From: Phycomyces blakesleeanus NRRL 1555(-)
Lineage: Eukaryota > Mucoromycota > Mucoromycetes > Mucorales > Phycomycetaceae
Direction: 5' to 3'
NCBI RefSeq assembly: GCF_001638985.1
Contig: NW_017265139.1
Coordinates: 2,108,001-2,172,000, forward strand
Length of the DNA stretch: 64,000 nucleotides
Shown here: piece after piece, positions 37,647 through 50,596 of the stretch
Position numbering within the stretch: position 1 is the first letter of the stretch
How the letters are laid out: each line of letters starts with the position of its first letter
Position numbers and translations under genes: made by a program
The notes under the pieces: model-generated
The model's database searches: none
The model's input: the letters and a program-made list of their open reading frames with translations, nothing else
What the model was told of the DNA's origin: nothing

Positions 37647-38654
37647 TTGATAGTATGTTAGAGGTGGAACGAAAGGCTTGCTGGGTTCGCATCGCGAGGA
37701 GTGTGCCTCCCCCCTCCCGGAACACTTTCGGTTCCCATCCGGAGTATCACGTGCTTATTTCAGTATCCGATATTTTCGCCGGAACATTGACTTTGATTAA
37801 TGCTTTGAGAAGATAATTCATTCATTTATTATATATGTAATATGATATGATATATATTATGTTAGTTTATAGTACAATAATACTAAGATATCTTTGATTG
37901 CTAATTTGGTAAAGTATAAACAAATAAACTTCTGAAAGATATTTGTAACCATAGAAACATAATAGCTTCATATATATATGTATAACATAATAATTTTAGG
38001 TACATCCAGTATCAATTGTTTACCATGGAGATTCTTTTATTATTAAAAGCCTTAACAAGCGAAATAATAAAAATAAAAGGCAAAACGATAAATAAATCAA
38101 TAAAGCATATTTCATCCAGCTTTATGTTCCTTAATTTTCCCCTCCTTATTTTACTCCTTACGTATTTGTGTTTTACTTTCCTATTGATTTTTTTTAGTTA
38201 TTTTGGCAGTGTATCAAATAGCGTCTCAGCAGTGAGTATAATATGATTTGCATGTTATCTTTTATTTAATAAATTATATATATGAAAATAGAAGTTTTTT
38301 TTTGAAACATTAACTATAATTTGGTTCTTTGGAGATCTTTAAATGTTTCATTTGTATTGTCAGAAAACACAACCTTAATAAATCAATACTCCAATGCCTT
38401 TTAAATTATTGGTCGCGTATAATATAATAAAAGTTCCTTCCTTAAAAGAACATGCCTTTTTACATTTAAATTAAGCGATCACACTTTACAGCTAAAGCAT
38501 ACTATGCAATAGGCCAACATTGGCAATGTGTAATGTAAAAAGTAAAAATAGAAGCAAAATTCATTATTGTAATAATATAGGTCACCAATTTCTCAAGAGA
38601 TACATTTTTTTTAAAATAATAATAATAAAAAGAATACAATTATATTATACCATT
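37647..38654. other. Intergenic AT-rich gap
   Basis: eL36 promoter on the left and the 3' end of the Osh3-like gene on the right. A 76-codon frame at 38016-38246 is hydrophobic and AT-driven, and I do not count it as a gene. Confidence 0.5.
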
Positions 38655-41600
38655 CTACCACAAGTCAGGAAGATCATCTGGCCATTGGCCTGATTCTCTA
38701 GTCTGCCAGTAATTACCATTATAATGCCACGATAATCCTTTTGACTCTTGTCCTTCCACTGGGGCAAGCTGGAACTCTTCAAATGGATCATTTTCTAATT
38801 TGAACCAGCGTGGTTTACACTCGATTCCCTTTTGTTCGTATTCTTTGCGACGTTCTCGTTGAAGCTGCTCTATTCTTTGCTTCTCTTTATCTGCCTCTTC
38901 AACATGACCTAGTTATTACCAGACGATAATATAAGTTTACATTAATATAACTTACAGCATATTTTCCTCTTCATCTGTTTATTTATTTTTACCTTGCTCA
39001 TAAAGCGATTGGTCAGGTCGTAACCGACTGTCAGTCTTTGGAAGTTTGTGATCCTCAATGGCTGTTATTTCATTCAATTCTACACAGAATCGTGTAAAGC
39101 CATAATACTTTTGATAATCTTTGACGTGTGGTGGATTGGCGTGCCACAGGATAGAAAGCGTCGATCCATTCATATCAACCTCTTCTGCCATCAGCTCACT
39201 CCATTTTCCAACCACTCTGCGACACTTTTTACCTTGGCTGTCATACAAAGTAGCTACCACCTCATCCCTCTTAGTTGGTGCGCCAAACAGACCACCACCT
39301 GTGCCTTCTTTGAAAGTCACAGATGCGTAAGCACCCGAAGTATGGTCCTGCACCTTCATTTCGCCTACATGTTCAAGGTATTTTTCGCCCGCTATCATGT
39401 TTCGCATCCAACTCGAGGGCTTGAAATACGTGTAGTGGTCATCATGACCGGTGAACGTGACGTGGAATGTTCCCTCTGTCATGAACTCCATAGATTTTCC
39501 CCAGAATTTACTTTTAACTTTAGAAGCCTGCCAGTATTTGTAATTCTTTGAATCTGCATGAGCCTGTATATAAGTAAATCAATTAGTAGTTTTATTAAAC
39601 AAGTTTCTTTGTTCAAAAGCATATTCCCTTGCTCTTACTATAGCTATTATACTTACAGCAATAACCAAAGGATGATGTGATACTTTCTCTGCAATAAATC
39701 TGAACCCTTTATCTGGACGAATGTTTTCGTAGGTCTCGGTAAGCATTGGATTAAAAGGCTTATATATTATATATTATGATTATTACTCAAAATAGTTAAT
39801 TAACTGATTCATTCATTTGTTCTTCAACCCACTAGCTGTAAAATTACCTTTCGGCCAGTACGGTATTGAGAGGAAGCATAGCTTGAGATGGCGAATACTG
39901 CGACATACATAAGCCGGTCCATTGGATCATCCATACTGGATGCCTTGTCAAGAAGTTCCGAGTACTCCAGATCCTCGCATGCTTTTTGAAGTATACTGAT
40001 AGGCTCATTCATACTCACAGGCATGGCGACCTGTGAAAGATCCTTGCCAACATTTTTACGGAAGATCGATATAGCAGATGCAGGATCTCCTACAGATGGA
40101 GATGGAAGAGTCTTGCGTCGCTCCTGACACTGTCCTACTCTTGTAAAGTCGATTGTTTCTCGTTGATGCTTATCGACTGTAATAATAAATATCAGAATAA
40201 TATTTACCAACACATACACACACACAAATATATAGATATATACGATTATGATTATTACTATTATTTTAAAGAAATAAGGTTTATTACTCACCAAGAGATG
40301 TAATATCTCCATTGTTACTGTCTCGTTCGTCATCGTCATCGTCATCATCGTCATCATCAGAATATATTGAAGAGTCTGATACATCTTCTTCTTCGCTCAA
40401 AAGGTTCTCTTCCGCATCAAAGAACATGTCTGACATGGTAGAGATACGTGCAGAAGACGATTCGCTTCCAGACTTGTACAGACCTCTGTACTCTCCTGCC
40501 GATCCTCCTCCTTCTGCCTCTCCAACCTGCCCTTCTTGAATAGAATACAGATTACGGCTTCTCGGTGAACCTTGATTTTCTGGTTGAACAAAGGTCTGGA
40601 AGGCTTCCTGTACGTTTTTCCACTCTGTGGTTTGTTGTCGCATTGCACTCTGGATGTGATCCTTATCTTTTTCAAGCTGTGTGTAGAATGCGGTGATGTG
40701 CGGCTTCAAGTCCTCCAAACCTTGTATCTGACCAACACGGTTGAGGATATGTTTGATATGATCTGCATTCTGCATATAATTTTCTACTTCAAACTGGACA
40801 TTACGGGCACTTTCGATACCCTTTGCGATTACTGCATTTACAGGTTCTGTGGGACCTTGGAGCGCATCAGCACCCGCTAGGTCGGGTACCTGCCAGTTTC
40901 TTGGATTGCCGCCATTTTCACATCCTTCGGTGGCCTTGAATCGTTTGAAGGCAGTAGACCAGAGCGCAAAGTCATCTTTGTCGAGTGCCTTGAGATGGTA
41001 GATCACTGTTCCGGAGTCTATGTGTATCATACGCTGTGGCTCATTAAATGTCAAGGTAGCAACTCTGATTTGAATAGCGCCACGTTTGACACCTGTGGGT
41101 GATGTAGCATATGATAATATACCAGCGTGGGACAATTGAAACCATCGCTTAGCCCAACCTTTTGTGAGAATATTAACATGTAAGATTTTAGTCTACGTAA
41201 ACACACATACACACACAGAGAGAGATCCTGATATTCTAATTGTTGCTTAATTGACAATAATAGTTGTAACTTGTTTCTACCTTGCAATCTCTTGCGTCTC
41301 TTTTTGAGAATCCAGCCCACCATGTCATTTGCATTATCTTCAAAAGAATCATTGGCTTCCTTGTCGATAAGGGTTACTGAGAACGACAATACTTTTGGCG
41401 TGGTTCTGGAAAATGTGTTGTCTACAACAAAGTTTCTGTAAACATCACACATTCTTTCACTTTATACATAAGAGTGAAAAGTCCAAAGACAGAATGATAA
41501 ACATAATAATAATACCCTACCAAATACAAGGACATAATATCCTGGCTCTTGGACAACAAATGATCCAGAAGTTTTGTTACTAGATGAATTGTAGTGCTCA

Positions 41601-42186
41601 ATTGGGAGTATTTCCTCTAGTTCGCCTTTTTCTTTCAATTTGTCTTTGGCAATTGATTTTGAGCGGGGTCTGGTGTGAGTAGGAGGGTTGGTTTGAGGAG
41701 CAGAAGAAGGGTCAGTATCCAAAAAGCTTGAACGGTCGTCGTCTGAAGGGGATTCGATTCCTAATGTGGATTTTGATGTGGACAAGCTCGGGCGAGTGTG
41801 ACAAATGCGAAATATATATATATGTATGTATTTTTTGATTTTTTTTCTTTTCTTTTTCTTTTTGATTATATATATATATATATTACTAAGAAAAAAGTGC
41901 AAATTTAAAGACACTTACTCTGACTATTCGTTGTTAGGAGACTGTGGTTGGAAGACATTGTGGTTGGAGTACGGAATTCGTGGTGAGTTGTTGAAATTTG
42001 ACTTAGTTTCTGCAATCGCATTACTGGTTGAGTGGCAAGATGTGGTGGGTCATGAATGCGTTTGTAGAGACCGAATGCAATGTTTTTGCGCTTTGTGGTG
42101 AATGTCCAGTGGATAGACATGCCTTTGGTAGGTACGTGAACATAATGAAGATATGTGTCCCTTGGTTGAATTTGGACTACTTCCAT
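38655..42186 (-). CDS. Oxysterol-binding protein, GOLD-PH-ORD (Osh3-type)
   Basis: Eight exons: 42186-about 41919, about 41786-41521, 41421-41281, 41158-40292, 40176-39848, 39758-39657, 39563-38993 and 38908-38655. The product should move sterol or phosphoinositide between ER and plasma membrane or Golgi. An N-terminal GOLD domain is split over exons 1-3 ([32 protein letters not shown], then YYVLVFDNTFSR after splicing). A PH domain begins [20 protein letters not shown] and ends [13 protein letters not shown]. The ORD carries [19 protein letters not shown], the OSBP fingerprint (family EQVSHHPP), and the C-terminal tail is typical ([24 protein letters not shown]). The acidic Ser-rich linker may hold an FFAT-like site ([10 protein letters not shown]), but that is weak. 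The exon 1-2 junction does not stay in frame with the obvious splice sites, so a small exon may be missing. Confidence 0.88.
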
Positions 42187-43706
42187 TGGTACGAGTTTGT
42201 GTTTTATTATATTCTACTACTATGTGCTTTGGATAGAATGAAAAAGAAGAGAAGGGAATAGTAATAATGTTAATAATGATGATATTAAAGGGAAACAAAA
42301 GACACAATAACTTTCTCGTTAGCTAATTATGTGATAGTTTTTTTTTTGTAATTAAAAAAAAAAGGCACCCAGATTATCGTTAGTGCGGCACCTCAATATC
42401 ATAATTTATTTCTTATGTAAATAAAATAGAGAAAAAGGCAGAATTTGGATTCTTTGTGCTACCTGAATGTGACATCACACACAGAAACTCAAAGAAAGAA
42501 TGATGAAGACTTTTATACATAATTTATCTTTCGAGTGAAGCGTGTGAAAGTAAAATTTGACTTCATATTTATTTTTTCATTTATTTATTTTTTAAAATTT
42601 TGTATATAAAGATGTTTATATATAAAAATGTCGTTCCTCGTCGGCACAGTCACCCTACAAATCAAATTAATGACAAGAGAGACTGTTTCTACCACAAGGG
42701 TAAAAGAACATTATGATCTGGTATGCGTCGAAATCATAAGATTCCTGGCAATGCAGAGCTATTGTCCGAAGACGTAGCATGCATCGTGGCTGCAATCGTT
42801 ATTTTTGATTAAAGGAAAAACAGAGCTGGAAACTGGAATAGCCTTTTTATAAATAATTTTAAATCTAAATTAGGAAATTTCCGTGACTTGCAAAAATGTG
42901 ACTGGTGTAATTTAACGTGCTCCAATTGAAGCTTCATTTGATTGTTTGAATTTAAAGCACGACAGACAATTGAAATCCATACATTTTTGCTTCAAATGAA
43001 ATAGAATCTATCTCTACAAGGTGTTCCTACACTGACTATGTAACAGTTATGTATGCGTATTATCCAACATGTATTCTACTCTACTATTCACAGTTATTTT
43101 GAGTGTGGTATGTGCATATCAACTGGTGTAATAGGAGTTTTGATTGTTGTAATATATTGTATCATAATGTCAACATAAATTATACGTGTACATGTACATG
43201 TACCTGCATTTATACCTGTACCTATGGGTCAGTGGTAATTTTTTTTTGAAAATAATTTACCCGAACACCTTGATGGTCAACGCACATTACGGGTATATAT
43301 CAAAAATTGACCATGTACAGAACCTGTAATGAGGTGTATTTTGACAAATTATATAATTACAAACACACATACATGCGCGTATTTCTATTTGGTTAGAATT
43401 ACTTTTAAGGAACAGTGTGAGAGCTGCGGAATTATTTTTTATATGCTGTTATAATACAGACTTTTCCTATTTTCCGTCTTAGTCGCTGTCTCAATAAGAA
43501 ATAGAAAATAAGGCCTATTTTTGTATATTGATATGAAGTAATCTCTTTTTAAAATATGTACATTATAAAGTACTGCGGATCATTTTATTTGATATGTGTG
43601 TGTGTAGTGTGTAGTGTATGCTCGATAGTAAGTGAGCGTAATAAATTGAGTGAGTGGGTGAGTGGGTGAGTAAATGGTAATGAAGAGAAGGAGTATTAAT
43701 AACAAA
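42187..43706. other. Intergenic, one small open frame
   Basis: Promoter of the Osh3-like gene at left, 3' end of the penta-EF-hand gene at right. A 49-codon frame at 42628-42777 has a favourable ATG context and ordinary amino-acid mix (see separate entry). Otherwise AT-rich with no gene. Confidence 0.45.
42628..42777 (+). CDS. Possible small ORF or relic
   Basis: Starts MSFLVGTVTLQIKLMTRETV, ends SYCPKT, 49 residues, with AAAA before the ATG and TATA-like sequence just upstream. No family recognised, and the antisense frame is also open for 37 codons, so it may be a fragment of something older. Confidence 0.2.
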   Translation: MSFLVGTVTLQIKLMTRETVSTTRVKEHYDLVCVEIIRFLAMQSYCPKT

Positions 43707-44975
43707 TTAGGATCTCTGACTAATTACAAGCTCAAGGAACTATTGAATTTGATTTGATTTGATGATTTGATTTTGTATGTATATAAATAAATAAATAAAT
43801 AAATAAGAGGGTTAGATGTTTCATGATAATATTTTGAATAATATATATATATATAAATTTACCTGCTCGTAGCTAATGTAAATCCAGCCATCATTATCAG
43901 TATCGAACCTTCTGAAGGAGTCAGTGAGTGTCTTTACGCTAACACACGCCTGGACAAAGTTGTCAAAAGTGACAGTGCCAAGGCCTAAAAGATAGATAAA
44001 TAAATAGATAAATAAAAGTAGATATATAGATAGATAAAACAATAATTTGGCTTCAAGCTATTGTATACACATGTACTCCTTCTCACACATACACATAAAT
44101 GTATGTATTACATTGATACATATTCCAAAAAGAAAAAGAAAAGAAAACTAACCATGACGATCGAACTTTTGAATCAGAGTTCCAACAAATGTATCAGTGA
44201 GGTTATAGCCAAAGGTTTGCAAAGCATTTCTCATCTCGGCACGGTCAATGCTACCAGACCCGTCCATATCAAATGTCTGGAAACATCTCTTCCAGTCTTC
44301 AATATACTTCCACAATCCCTTGAATTCCTCAAAACTAATCGTCCCAGTATTATCTGTAAAATAGATATAATATATAAATACAAAACCGGTCATATGCTTG
44401 ATCACACACTACACAACACTACACTACACTACACATATGTATACATAATTCACGTTCTAATAAAAACATGTTCACAAGCTCGTATGTATCTCACCTGTAT
44501 CAAACATATTGACCATCATACGAACAGTTTCAATGTTAAATGGACTCCAGTCGCCATTGACCAGGGCTCTCTGAAGTTCTTCTACGGTAAGTTCACCAGA
44601 GCCATCTGTGTCCACAGCACGGAACCAATCGATCAAGTGATTATCTGGGGCAGGGCGTGGTGGTTGAGAGACAGGGCGCTGACCTACACATATAGCAAAA
44701 CAAACAAGCAAACAAGCAAACAAGCAAATAGATAAGTATATGAGTATATTATTAATATCTTTTTGCTTTGAGCTCTCTTGTCAAAAAGTCTTACCGTATG
44801 TTGGTGACTGTGGGTTTTGTGGGTTTTGATGGTTTTGGTACTGCTGGCCCCTGTTGATAGATCCTCCTTGCCGGGGAGTGGCTGGGACAGGTCTGTCATA
44901 ACCACCAGGGTTGTTGCTGTAGTCATAGCTTCCCCTGTTGTAGTTGTATTGAGGGTTGTAGTTTGGGTTAGCCAT
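43707..44975 (-). CDS. Penta-EF-hand calcium-binding protein (ALG-2/peflin/Pef1 type)
   Basis: Five exons (44975-44795, 44683-44495, 44353-44153, 43984-43863, 43739-43707) give 241 residues. A 75-residue Asn/Gln/Pro/Tyr-rich N-terminus (MANPNYNPQYNYNRG) precedes five EF-hands. EF1 has DTDGSGELTVEE and EF3 DMDGSGSIDRAE, both complete calcium loops; EF2 reads DTDNTGTISFEE, EF4 is degenerate (DRHGLGTVTFDN) and EF5 mediates dimerisation in the family. DTDNDGWIYISYEQ is a further loop-like stretch before the end FLELVISQRS, which comes from a 33-base last exon. Family members link calcium to membrane repair, ESCRT and COPII; yeast Pef1 acts in budding. The role here is inferred by family only. Confidence 0.92.
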
Positions 44976-45128
44976 TGTGCTTGATATTATATTATTTTGA
45001 AGAAGTAAATAAAAAATGAAATAAAGTAAAAAGTAAAAGAAGAAGAAGAAAGAAGTGGAAGGAATGAAGATAAGTTAGGATCCTAAAATACAATAATTAT
45101 TATTTTGTATTTTTCTCTCTCTTTCTAT

Positions 45129-45222
45129 CTAGTGACCTGGAGGAAACAGGGTTTCACTAACCAATTGAAACCCCAAGTGTAACTCTGAGCTGGCTTGAAT
45201 GAGGTGACGCCAAGCCTGTAGC
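45129..45222 (-). pseudogene. Coding-like fragment beside TATACA repeat
   Basis: Minus strand encodes LQAWRHLIQASSELHLGFQL then VSETLFPPGH and a stop, in locally GC-richer DNA. The TATACA microsatellite replaces whatever lay upstream. No family recognised. Confidence 0.25.
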
Positions 45223-45223
45223 T

Positions 45224-45285
<62 letters not shown>

Positions 45286-45290
45286 CATAT
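45224..45290. repeat. (TATACA)n microsatellite, about 11 units
   Basis: A perfect hexamer array, the longest simple repeat in the window. Confidence 0.95.
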
Positions 45291-45848
45291 ATTCATATAT
45301 AAATAAAGAATTATATAAATAAAGAAATAAAATATCATTATTACAAACTTGATATATGACGTTTAAATTAGGGTATTTAGCTGCCTGTCTATTTATACAT
45401 CATACAATAGAGCTAAAACCAAAATAATAGTAATAATACGCTGAGCTTATTCAAATATGTAACCATGGAAACCATCAAATAAATAAAGAAGAAGAAGAGG
45501 TGAATGCAAAGAGTGGGGATCAATAAAGATACATCAAACATTGCTTTTTTGATCTTCTAAGCTTAGAGATACCGGTTATTGAAAATGTTAATGAGCTTCT
45601 AATCTATCGATAAGTCGTGAGGGGACATGTTTAGTAGGAATTTTATCTCTCCAGAGCTACACTTGAAGCTTTAGATTATCTATCAGTGAAGAAGACTGAT
45701 TTTTACTTTTTGAGTGCCTATATGTGAAATGATCCAAAAAAGGTAATGCCATTTGGCTTCACCATCAACCCTCATCATCATCACAAGTGCTCTTGACAAA
45801 ATACTAGGCTTTTTAACTCCGTAGAAACCATAAAGAGGATACCAAAAA

Positions 45849-46156
45849 GGTGACTGCCGGCAGTTTCTTTTTCTATTTTTTCGCTTGTCCAGATATTCCT
45901 ACCATGTTCAGAATGGCAGCTTTGGTTGTTCTTGATATCAATAATTATATCACAAAAGTTTATTACTTCTATATTTTTTATTTATTTATGGGTTAATGAA
46001 TATAAGTCCTGGATCTATATTTTCAAAATCAAAATGCTTTACAGCTATATTATTTATAGGCGCGACAATGATTGATATTAAGAACAACCATAGCTGCCAT
46101 TCTGAACATGGTAGGAATATCTGGACAAGCGAAAAAATAGAATGTTGACAGTCGCC
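45849..46156. mobile_element. Hairpin / MITE-like inverted repeat
   Basis: Bases 45871-45942 and 46071-46142 are reverse complements with 70 of 72 positions matching; weaker pairing extends outward to about 45849 and 46156 (GGTGACTG against CAGTCGCC). The spacer is 128 bases, AT-rich and noncoding. No coding capacity and no convincing target-site duplication were seen. This fits a MITE or a foldback element; it would also transcribe into a long hairpin suited to Dicer. No other copy was noticed in the window. Confidence 0.6.
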
Positions 46157-47841
46157 CTGAATCTTTTCACAATTATTCCTTTTTTTATTTATTAAAAAAA
46201 TGTTAGAATAATATCAACCCTATCACAGCAGAAAGTACCAAAGTATAGTGTCCGGGAAACTATATACAACAAGAATGATCGAGAGAAATAGCTTTGTCAA
46301 GTAAGAAGCAACTTCCGTTCACCAACCTATTTAATGTGCAGAGTATTTGGACTACTTGCAAAATCACGTATCTTCCAGCCAATTTTAATTAGTTGACCAG
46401 TTTAGACAATTGCTCAGACAATTGCTGTTTTTGTTGCTTAAAAAACAAAACTCATGATATTTATTTATTTAATTAATAAAAAAAACGACAACTTCTACCA
46501 GCTTGAATGTATAATTTATTTATTTTTGGTTTGTTTTGTATTGTTTGTTCCACTGTCTGTCTGATCATCTGGCTACCAAATGCTGCGCATTTTGTCCCAC
46601 AATAGGAAGAAAGTAAAAAATATTAAAGCTGAACACACGTTGAGTGCTACCAACAACGCACGTGTATAACTAAATATTTTCAACACAACAGTTTTTCCCT
46701 CCAAAAAACCACATACTGCACATTTTAAACAGTGAAAAAGTTATTTGAATATATCATTTTACCACCTAAAATTCACTTGGGGATTATTTAGTGTATCTGC
46801 ATGCTCAAAATATGGTAGCATTCTTTCATTCAAAAAAAAATCATATTTTAGTTGAGATTTTGTCTGTGAGATTTTGAATATGAATTTACCGCAAAGGTTA
46901 TTTTAGGCAGATTCGTTTTATTTTGCAACACTACACCCAAATCAATCAATAACCAACCATGTTTTCTTTAAGGTTTCAAAATATTCCATTCAATTCAATT
47001 TTATACTTTTTTTTTTCACTGTCAAATCACAAAACAAAGCATATAATAAAAAGTACATAGTATTGAGTCAAAATTTTTCTTTTGTTTATTTATTTATTGA
47101 TTTGTATAAAATTCTACCATTCAATTCCATGTCACTATATCTACACCTTAACCTATCACACTCGCACAAAGGAAAAACCAAATAAAAAGTATTCTAAGCT
47201 AGTGCTACAAAAAGAATAAAAAATATATAAAAGATTCTCCAAGTAAAAAAAAATTTCATCAGTAAACATAAACACAAACACATCAAAGCACAAGGCAACA
47301 TCATGACCAATTCACACGGACAATACAAGACTGAGGAGAAATGAAAAATAAAGAAAGAGTTTTGAAAAAAAAAAGATATTAAGCACATCTTTTAACACAG
47401 TAATAGATCAAGAATAAAATTATATAAGAAATAAAATAAAAGCAGCTCAAGATGTCTTTATGAAAAAAAACTATCATTGAAGCCACAAATATTCTATAGT
47501 TCAAACATTTTTTTCTCAAAATTACTTGTATCTTATCTCACAAATTCAATAACAAAACAGCTCATTTCTCAATCATATCCCTCAGTCTCGCTTTTTTTTT
47601 GCAAAAAAAAATCCTTGTGACTTACTTGGTCATGATGAATGCCATGATACTGTACGTAATAGCACAGGTGCTTTGCAATAAAAAACATCAAAAGGGACTT
47701 TCTTTTTTTATATGTACGTATTTTCTTTTCGATTTTATTTTTTATGTAATAAAAAAAAACAAAAGCTATTGCAAAGGTTCATGACAACATCAAGACGGGA
47801 ACAATGGGAGGGTTTAGAATTAGAGATAAAGATCAAAATCT

Positions 47842-48499
47842 TTACTCTTCATCATCTTCCTCGGCACCACCGGCAGCAGCGGCTCTCTTTCTCTTGACAC
47901 GACCGGCACGGCCACCACCATAGGGGGAGGTCAAAGCAAAGTCGATGTGCTTTTGGGAGTCCTGTAAATTTTGAAAAAAGTAAGTCACAAATTCAAGCCA
48001 CCGAAAAGACAGTAACTAAAAAACAACAACAAAGAAAAGAGATATTTACCAAGCGGACGATGAAGGAGGGAACGTTGACGATCTGCTTGCCGACACGGAT
48101 GTGACGCTGACGGATGAGGACACGAGCGTGGTGGATGGACTTGGCAAGACCGTGCTTGAAGACCTGGGTCTGGAGACGACGCTCCATGAAGTCCTCAATC
48201 TTGAGACCGAGAACGTAATCGAGCTTCATGCGGGAGTCATCGAGTACACCGATGCGTACGAGACGGCGAATCAAGGCGTTACCCTCGAAGAGACGCTTGG
48301 GGTCCTTCTCGTCCAAGGTCAAAAGCTCACGAGCAGCACGACGGATCTTGGAGAGGGTGAGTCCGACACGCCAGACTTCCTTCTTGTTCTTGAGACCGTA
48401 CTCACCGACCAGCTTCAATTCCTGGTCGAGACGAGCTGACTCGAAAGCTCTCTTGGGGACCTTGTAGGTCTTGGAGTAGGTTCTGGAAGCACCGGTCAT
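47842..48499 (-). CDS. RPS9: 40S ribosomal protein uS4 (S9 in eukaryotic naming)
   Basis: Two exons (48499-48050 and 47961-47842) give 189 residues. The N-terminus [20 protein letters not shown], the block [20 protein letters not shown] and the S4 RNA-binding domain ([40 protein letters not shown]) identify it. It is a primary 18S rRNA binder affecting decoding accuracy. The tail [17 protein letters not shown] followed by acidic EEDDEE is usual. The single intron splits the S4 domain after FIVRL. Long antisense frames over this exon are shadows caused by codon bias. Confidence 0.97.
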
Positions 48500-49482
48500 T
48501 TTTTAGGCTTGTCAGAAGAGGAAGAGGAAAAGGAAAGAGAAAGAATCAGAAAAAAAATTGTACCTTGATATTCTAATTAATTTTTTTTTTTTTACGGATT
48601 TTTTTTTTCTTAAGTACTGAAAAAAAAATTTTCTTTTTCGAATAATTGATTGGCTGATTAGTTTATCCTATCCTTTTTGAAATAAGCCTCCCAAAGGAGA
48701 TCCAACCAAACAAACAAAAAAAAATACACCCTTTTGTTTTAAGTCCTCATCCCATTCCCCCTCCAGCCTAATATATGTATATATGTATACATCTATACTA
48801 TAAAATAATAATATTAAAATCAATAAAAATTATGTTTTTTTGGTTACTTGATCTATATTATTAATATGTGTGTTTCAATACACTTCTTTAAAATATTTTG
48901 TATATCAAATATACAAATCAATAAAATAAACAATAATAAAGTACAGTACTATAATTCGTGACATCACCCAGCCACCGTTATTGTTACCAGTCAATAATTT
49001 CAAAAAATTGAAGAAAAAAAAAAAGATTAAAAAAATAAAATTCAAGGCCAACCGAAAATTTTTCCAACAAAAAGCAAATACAAGCCCGCGCCAAAGAAGG
49101 GTCTTTCTCTTTTTCTGTTCCTTACTTAGCCGTGTGCTCAATTTAACAGGTAAATCCTCATTGACACTTCATTAACAAAAGACAAGACGTCTCGAATACT
49201 TTTGGCATTGCTGTCTTGACAATGCCATAACAAGTTTTTTTTTCTTTTGTGTACCCTTTACACATTCATACACACACACACACACACAACTACAACACAT
49301 AACAACACACTACACACATAAAATATAAACACGAAAGTCAGTGTGTGTGTGTGTGAAATAAGAGAAATAGAAATTGTATAAGCCACCCATCGAGATTCCT
49401 TTTTTTTTATACATGTTACTCATTAAAGCTTTTTTTTGCTTCTTTCTTTCTTTTGTATTACTTTGAATAAAATCACTATAGA
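48500..49482. other. Divergent promoter between uS4 and eL21
   Basis: Two ribosomal protein genes are transcribed away from this 1-kb AT-rich gap. It contains T-rich stretches next to both starts and CA/GT microsatellites near 49270 and 49340. No gene is seen. Confidence 0.55.
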
Positions 49483-50290
49483 ATGCCTCACTCATTTGGT
49501 CGTAAGTATCTCTCTTGAAGAATAAGAATTAAAATTAGAATATCGTTTAGAACACGGACTTTCCCTAAGATAATTCAAGAAATCAATATCAATGATTCAA
49601 TACATACAAACATACTATATATATATATATATATTTATTTATTTTTCTTATTGTTTGAAACACACCAGTCCGCGCTCGCACCCGCCACATGTTCTCGCGC
49701 AAGTTCCGCGACCATGGTGCTATCCCCTTGTCTACCTACTTGACCATCTACAAGACCGGTGACATCGTTGACATCAAGGCCAACGCCGCTGTCCAGAAGG
49801 GTATGCCCCACAAGTTCTACCACGGTCGCACTGGTGTCGTCTACAACGTCACCAAGTCCGCTGTTGGTGTCATCATCAACAAGCGTGTTGGCAACCGCTA
49901 CATCGAGAAGCGTGTCAACATCCGTGTTGAGCACATCAAGCACTCCAAGTGCCGTCAGGAGTTCTTGGACCGTGTCAAGGAGAATGCCCAGAAGAAGCAG
50001 GCCGCTAAGGATGCTGGTGGTAAGTTAATCATTAAATCACATGATAGTTGGATTAGACTGGATTGGATTGGATCGAAGTGAATTGGGGTGTGCTAGATTG
50101 AATTGAATTGGATGTGTACAAGGATACAAGGATACATCTATTTACATTTACTTATTTTTCTGTGTGTTTGTTTACAGTTATCGTCAGCATGAAGAGAGCT
50201 CCCGTCCAGCCCCGCACTGCTCGTTACGTCTCCACTGTCAAGAACGTTCCCCAGACCATCACTGCCATCCCTTACGAGACCCTTTTGTAA
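49483..50290 (+). CDS. RPL21: 60S ribosomal protein eL21
   Basis: Three exons (49483-49501, 49669-50019, 50178-50290) give 160 residues. The first exon is only 19 bases (MPHSFG plus one base). [40 protein letters not shown] and [20 protein letters not shown] are hallmark eL21 blocks; the end [20 protein letters not shown] followed by IPYETLL is also standard. Strong codon bias. The upstream uS4 gene is divergent. Confidence 0.97.
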
Positions 50291-50596
50291 GAAGGCATAT
50301 TTTTCGATTGCTGTCTTTGAGTGCATTTGTTCTATGGCTAGATGTTGTGTAATAAATGAATGACCATTTTAAAAAATAATAATAACATAAGAGTTGTTGT
50401 ATGATGTGTGTACACATTTGTGAAATGTCTGTTTTTGTTTATGTAATTTTGTGTATAAACGGGCTTCTTTAAACACAAAAGTTCTTGTATAAATCATGTA
50501 TTTTATTTCTCTGTTATTTGTATGAAGAAGCATACAATCATTAGGAGGAGAGGATGATGTTTTCTCTCTCTCTCTGTCTTATTTATTTAATTGATT
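50291..50596. other. Convergent 3' gap between eL21 and TSR3
   Basis: AT-rich 3' UTR sequence of both genes. No other feature. Confidence 0.6.

Larger units (their letters stand above)
44976..47841. other. Intergenic with microsatellite, coding-like fragment and hairpin element
   Basis: From left: the PEF gene promoter; a short coding-like fragment at 45129-45222 next to a long TATACA repeat; a 306-bp inverted-repeat element at 45849-46156; then very AT-rich DNA without features to the uS4 3' end. The frame at 47194-47388 is composition-driven. Confidence 0.5.

Noticed and set aside
41050..41460. 133-codon minus-strand frame read as its own gene
   Set aside because: It is exon 3 plus intron plus exon 4 of the Osh3-like gene; splicing at 41281/41158 restores the PH domain.
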